Shown here: one piece after another, positions 60,636 through 64,000 of the stretch
Numbering within the stretch: position 1 is the stretch's first letter
Layout of the letters: each line of letters starts with the position of its first letter
Virus record (IMG/VR): IMGVR_UViG_3300009181_000033
Span: 186,001 to 250,000 of that record
DNA from: a virus
Reading direction: 5' to 3' (one strand)
Length of the DNA stretch: 64,000 bases
Notes under the pieces: model-generated
Database searches by the model: none
Told to the model about the DNA's origin: nothing
The model's input: only the letters and a program-made list of their open reading frames with translations
Position numbers and translations under genes: made by a program

Positions 60636-61619
60636 TCACTTGATAATTCCAGCCAGCTTCTGCCAACGCTCAACAACAACAGAGCCATCTCTCTGATAGC
60701 CCGAAGTCTGTTGTTTCTTTTTATCTCCCTTTTCACCAGTCAAAGCATTGACTTCGGGTGAATATGGGGGATTGATGTCCATTTTTCCTGATTCAATGTC
60801 TTTCTTCACTGCAGCCAACTCACTTGGCTCGATTGCCGGCATGTCAACCTTGGGCGGCATCCATCCTTCAACAGCCCTAGTGTCTGCTGTGGAGGCCCAA
60901 TTTTCTTTGACATGTTCAGCTGCGGCCTCGAGCGTATCAAACCCATTAGCCTGGAATGCTTTAAGGATTTCTTCAGGCACAGGAAGGAACTTTCCTCCCT
61001 TGGAGGCCATCTCCACAAACTTATCTGCGACAGCTTCTGGTGTGAGTGAATCAAGATCAGTGTCAGAAGGCTTGCCTTTTCCACCGTGAGCAGCTGTCCA
61101 AACATTAAGAACACCAACCAATTGCTTGCCAGGAAGATCAATCTGCAAACCACCGACTGAAGCGCTGGGGTCAACCATCAGGGTGGCTGCCCAGCGATGA
61201 TGGCCGTCCATGATGTGATTGTCATTAGAAATAATGGCCCCCAAATCACCACCAGCTCCGCCGCTGAAGCTTCCCATCTTACCCATCATTTGAATGGCCA
61301 TTCCAACAAATTTGCCAAAGTCCATGGTTGTTTGGGTTGCTCTCAAGCTGTCAGCAGGTGAATTTGTCTGGCCGCCGGAAGCAACATCGTCCTCGGCATC
61401 TTCGTCTTCTAGTCCTTTTGAAGCCAAGGCCTTTGCGATAGAAGGATCAACTTGACTCAGGTTCGTAGGGAAAAGACTAGGGTCAATTTTAGCAGGTGAA
61501 GCATCCTCAAACAACGACAAAAGAGAGCGAGAATGCCCCTTGGGGGAACGTATTTCCTTCAAAGCTTTTCTTGCTTCAGATGCTATCAAATTTCTCAGTT
61601 GTAATTCTGTCAATCTCAT
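60636..61619 (-). CDS. ParB/sulfiredoxin-fold protein with capsid-signal-like N-terminus
   Basis: 327 aa. N-terminal signal-like peptide MRLTELQLRNLIASEARKAL with an L-K-E site just after it; near residue 135 the motif SNDNHIMDGHHRWAATLMV of the ParB-like nuclease/kinase fold; C-terminus VVVERWQKLAGIIK, shared with the protein at 10257-11189. ParB-fold proteins can act as nucleases, kinases or CTPases. Together these suggest an enzyme delivered inside the phage head. It overlaps the start of the 114-aa gene upstream by four bases. Confidence 0.65.
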   Translation of the reverse strand: MRLTELQLRNLIASEARKALKEIRSPKGHSRSLLSLFEDASPAKIDPSLFPTNLSQVDPSIAKALASKGLEDEDAEDDVASGGQTNSPADSLRATQTTMDFGKFVGMAIQMMGKMGSFSGGAGGDLGAIISNDNHIMDGHHRWAATLMVDPSASVGGLQIDLPGKQLVGVLNVWTAAHGGKGKPSDTDLDSLTPEAVADKFVEMASKGGKFLPVPEEILKAFQANGFDTLEAAAEHVKENWASTADTRAVEGWMPPKVDMPAIEPSELAAVKKDIESGKMDINPPYSPEVNALTGEKGDKKKQQTSGYQRDGSVVVERWQKLAGIIK

Positions 61620-61960
61620 TTCTTCTTTTCCTCTCCGTCCTCAGACGAAACCTTCTTCAAAACGTTCATGGCCTTAACAGTGTCCTCCGGAGAAGCCTGC
61701 ATCAGCTTGGCAAAAATATCACCAAACACGGAATTGTCGAGGCTGTTTCTCTTTCCAGCCCGTAGATTGGAAACAGCGGTCTTCAACTTGCCAACATCTG
61801 CTCCCAAAGCGTCTGCCATTTTTTTAATATCAACATTGCCTTCAACATCAGCGGTCTCGCCACCCACCTTTGTTGGGCCGGCCTCAAAAATATTGTGGAG
61901 AGTCATCTTTTGCTTTTCTGATTCAACTAATTTTCTCAAAAGTCTGGCCGTTAATTTCAT
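61616..61960 (-). CDS. small protein with capsid-signal-like N-terminus
   Basis: 114 aa. MKLTARLLRKLVESEKQKM fits the shared peptide with L-V-E-S as the site. The rest is helical and Lys/Asp rich with no recognised domain (VFGDIFAKLMQASPEDTVKA). TATTTA lies five bases before the ATG with no ribosome site; the stop overlaps the next gene, so they form a two-gene unit ended by the terminator at 60586. Confidence 0.6.
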   Translation of the reverse strand: MKLTARLLRKLVESEKQKMTLHNIFEAGPTKVGGETADVEGNVDIKKMADALGADVGKLKTAVSNLRAGKRNSLDNSVFGDIFAKLMQASPEDTVKAMNVLKKVSSEDGEEKKK

Positions 61961-61965
61961 AAAAA

Positions 61966-61971
61966 TAAATA
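61966..61971 (-). promoter_or_regulatory. TAYTTA box (TATTTA), 5 nt before start codon
   Basis: TTGAA-TATTTA-TTTTT-ATG on the coding strand; no ribosome site. Same GAATATTTATTT sequence as at 27527. Confidence 0.45.
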
Positions 61972-61981
61972 TTCAACAAAA

Positions 61982-62329
61982 TTAATTTTTTGGCCCGTGT
62001 GACCCTTTTTTTCGCAGCACCAACGGATTTTCTTTAACCAACCAAAACTCCTTGTCAATGGGCGGATCTTCCCCTTCACGAAACCACATCAACTTTCTAC
62101 CGCCAGTAGATGCATAAACACCTATTATCGTTATGTGCCCCGCGTGGATCAGGTCGTGACAAGAGTGACAGACAATCGCAAGGTTTTCGTTATTGTTGGT
62201 ACAGCGCGGATCACACCTGGGAATTATATGGTGGACATTGAGCGCATCAGGATTTGAAAAGTCACAGATCTCGCAACTATCCTTCAACAGACCTTCCTGT
62301 CCACTCCTCCTACGACTCTTTCGCTTCAT
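61982..62329 (-). CDS. HNH endonuclease (CxxC type)
   Basis: 115 aa from the ATG at 62329 (AGGTGA before it). Core CEICDFSNPDALNVHHIIPR, NENLAIVCHSCHDLIHAGH: two CxxC pairs around the His-His-Asn metal site. It may be a free-standing homing nuclease or a nicking enzyme linked to DNA packaging. It follows the YkgJ-like gene by a short overlap. Confidence 0.8.
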   Translation of the reverse strand: MKRKSRRRSGQEGLLKDSCEICDFSNPDALNVHHIIPRCDPRCTNNNENLAIVCHSCHDLIHAGHITIIGVYASTGGRKLMWFREGEDPPIDKEFWLVKENPLVLRKKGSHGPKN

Positions 62330-62336
62330 GGGAAAA

Positions 62337-62801
62337 TCACCTGCCAGACATTGCAGCCTTAAAAACAAGACTGCCGATCGCATGGTGCCTGCCGTCCACC
62401 TGATAAAAGAGGTTCACGCCCTTCTCCAATGCCCACAGGATTAACCAATTTAATGTCTTAACATCAAGCTTGCTCCTTGCCTCGGCAACCTCGTAATGTG
62501 TCAAATCGGCGCGGGATGGAAGGACTATCTTGGATATAATGACACCCGACAAATCAGGCCTCATCCACTCCGGGAACACATCCGCCTCGACCCTCCAGGA
62601 ACAGTTGTACGACTTGCATGTGTTGGGTCGACCCTCGTAGTCGGTGCACTTTCCACCAGCAAGAAAGAAACAAGGTCGACCAGGATACATCTGGTGCCCC
62701 TTTATATCGGCAGACAACCAGCCCTCACAACAACCCGTGCAAGGACCACAAGCACGAGAAGAATCTTGCAAAACAGGCAATGACGTCACTTTATCTGTCA
62801 T
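62337..62801 (-). CDS. YkgJ-like CxxCxxCC zinc/iron-cluster protein
   Basis: 154 aa. The N-terminal CGPCTGCCEGWLS and later CFFLAGGKCTDY and CKSYNCSW give the eight-Cys pattern of the YkgJ/UPF0153 family, thought to bind zinc or an iron-sulfur cluster; biochemical role unclear. TATGAT ends six bases before the ATG, and the start overlaps the stop of a 25-aa frame. Confidence 0.7.
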   Translation of the reverse strand: MTDKVTSLPVLQDSSRACGPCTGCCEGWLSADIKGHQMYPGRPCFFLAGGKCTDYEGRPNTCKSYNCSWRVEADVFPEWMRPDLSGVIISKIVLPSRADLTHYEVAEARSKLDVKTLNWLILWALEKGVNLFYQVDGRHHAIGSLVFKAAMSGR

Positions 62802-62875
62802 GCCACAATCATATGCGGTATTTCGAACTTGTCGATGGCCTCTCGAATATATTCTTCAAGTAACACTATTGACAT
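62798..62875 (-). CDS. possible 25-aa peptide upstream of the YkgJ-like gene
   Basis: Short frame MSIVLLEEYIREAIDKFEIP then HMIVA, ending in a TGA that overlaps the next ATG (ATGA coupling). TATTTA lies five bases before its ATG at 62875, the spacing seen for the capsid-signal genes, and its sequence resembles their helix. It may be a real small gene or chance. Confidence 0.35.
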   Translation of the reverse strand: MSIVLLEEYIREAIDKFEIPHMIVA

Positions 62876-62880
62876 GACAT

Positions 62881-62886
62881 TAAATA
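62881..62886 (-). promoter_or_regulatory. TAYTTA box (TATTTA), 5 nt before a 25-aa frame
   Basis: GTAG-TATTTA-ATGTC-ATG on the coding strand, right after the stop of the homing endonuclease. Confidence 0.35.
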
Positions 62887-64000
62887 CTACATGCATGTGC
62901 TAATTCTGAATATATGTGATCCACAACCATATATCCTTGAAACTTTCGCTGCAAGGGCAACTTGTCTCTCTGTTAAACCTAGTTGTGCACGATATCTAAA
63001 TCGATCGTAACGTAACTCATTATCTGTGTACCAATAATCAGGTGCTGTGCAACCGACTCTTTCAAAACCAGCAGAAACGTATCCATTGCCAGTTCCAACT
63101 CTTCGATCAACATACGTCATGATCTGCGAATATCCATTCTTGGAAGACCAATCACGAGCCACCTTTAGCAACTTTGATAATCCGCCAGGAACAGACATTC
63201 CCTTCTGTGTACTAAATCTAGCAATCTCAATGGAATTTTCATATTTTCCGCCATGACGAGGCACGCGTAAAGACAAAGCTGCAACGATATTGCCATTTCT
63301 GTCACGCAGACCCCAGCAAACTTTGCTGGGTGTGTAACCAGCAAGATGTGTCGCATTAAAGAACGCTTTCTGTTCTTTCGTAGATAGCTCAATAACTGTG
63401 GTTGACCAAGTCTTACATTTTGAAGGGTGAAATCCTAGCCTATGTTGAATCATTGATTTTATGATGTCTTGCTTGTCACGCCACTCATCTTCAAATATTT
63501 GCAACAAGCTTATACCGACTGATTCAGCCATTTCAGCTTTCACAGAATGGGACTTCTTATCAAATTCTTCAGTGGGCTTGCCTGCTTCACTGTGCCAAAA
63601 CAAACCATGACACTCAATTCCAAATTTTTTAGATGGAACATAAATGTCAATCTCTTTCGGTGATAATGTTTTTCTGTCACCGCTTATTGCGTCCGCAGAT
63701 AAAGAACGAACATACTCAAATACAGATAACTCCCAATTTGATTTGCCGACTGGACAACATCGATAACAACGGCTACCTCTTTCAAACGCCTGCAATGTTT
63801 TTTGTTGTCTCTCTCCGCATTTAAGACACTCGAATGTGAGATATTGCTGCTGCCTTGAATGATATTCATTCAAAGAAGTAATCAGCTTAAACTCAAGTGA
63901 TCTCTCACTAATTCTTTCATTTAATGCCGATGAAAACAGTGTTTTATTTTCCGATATTCTTTTTATAGTCTCTTGTGCGTGACGTTTGCCATAAAAATGG
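62887..64000 (-). CDS. homing endonuclease, Hef-like, truncated at the window edge
   Basis: At least 370 aa; the frame stays open to base 64000, so the N-terminus lies outside. Visible parts are a NUMOD3-like FYGKRHAQETIKRIS at the edge, a Cys cluster (CLKCGERQQKTLQAFERGSR, CYRC), the nuclease core KEIDIYVPSKKFGIECHGLF, WHSEAG, LLQIFEDEWRDKQDIIKSMI, and the family tail PDYWYTDNELRYDRFRYRAQ. Related to 44004-45668 and 47189-48844. Confidence 0.82.
   Translation of the reverse strand, partial: HFYGKRHAQETIKRISENKTLFSSALNERISERSLEFKLITSLNEYHSRQQQYLTFECLKCGERQQKTLQAFERGSRCYRCCPVGKSNWELSVFEYVRSLSADAISGDRKTLSPKEIDIYVPSKKFGIECHGLFWHSEAGKPTEEFDKKSHSVKAEMAESVGISLLQIFEDEWRDKQDIIKSMIQHRLGFHPSKCKTWSTTVIELSTKEQKAFFNATHLAGYTPSKVCWGLRDRNGNIVAALSLRVPRHGGKYENSIEIARFSTQKGMSVPGGLSKLLKVARDWSSKNGYSQIMTYVDRRVGTGNGYVSAGFERVGCTAPDYWYTDNELRYDRFRYRAQLGLTERQVALAAKVSRIYGCGSHIFRISTCM

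Noticed and set aside
1-64000. Prophage or host chromosome
   Set aside because: No integrase, attachment-site repeats, rRNA or housekeeping operons were seen; phage replication and virion genes fill the window.

Overview
This window is a large fragment of a tailed, contractile-tail (myovirus-type) double-stranded DNA phage genome, probably a large or jumbo phage. The evidence is a continuous virion block (neck proteins, tail completion protein, two tail sheaths, tail tube, a 1818-residue tape measure, LysM baseplate protein and hub-like protein) next to a phage replication and nucleotide block (C-family and A-family DNA polymerases, DnaB-type helicase, RecA/UvsX, ssDNA-binding protein, FEN nuclease, class II ribonucleotide reductase, ThyX, dTMP kinase, two dUTPase types). 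No integrase, CRISPR array or ribosomal RNA was seen. The host cannot be named from the sequence; split inteins in fractured genes and a B12-dependent reductase fit aquatic environmental phages. Nearly every gene is on the minus strand, so transcription runs from high to low coordinates; exceptions are a Cys-rich gene (5.8 kb), a small virion-like gene (43.6 kb) and one homing endonuclease (47.2 kb).

Layout from high to low coordinates. 58-64 kb: a homing endonuclease cut by the window edge, small proteins with a shared N-terminal peptide, a ParB-fold protein, tRNA-Gln and a tRNA-like relic. 42-58 kb: neck, sheath stabiliser, two sheath paralogues, tail tube, three homing endonucleases around the tube gene, and a tape-measure-chaperone-like pair. 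29-42 kb: tape measure, baseplate and hub proteins. 14.8-29.6 kb: A-family polymerase, HD hydrolase, ssDNA-binding protein, recA broken by a split intein, dut, a membrane protein plus actin-like ATPase, FEN nuclease, helicase, and nrdJ broken twice by split inteins with a homing endonuclease in each gap. 2.6-14.5 kb: thyX, glutamine synthetase, tmk, Hsp20, Dps, several proteins carrying the shared N-terminal peptide, a Dam-type methylase and a UDP-sugar enzyme. 1-2.6 kb: the 5' two-thirds or so of dnaE with a contiguous mini-intein.

Three themes stand out. First, inteins: four insertion sites in three replication genes (dnaE, nrdJ twice, recA), three of them split, including an atypical recA intein with only a 15-residue N-part. 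Second, about nine otherwise unrelated proteins start with a peptide of the form L-R-x-I-I-x-E-E that resembles the T4 capsid-targeting sequence and could mark internal head proteins. Third, many genes without a Shine-Dalgarno have a -10-like hexamer only 4-7 bases before the start codon, suggesting leaderless transcripts; a second box, TAYTTA, precedes structural genes and the capsid-signal genes.
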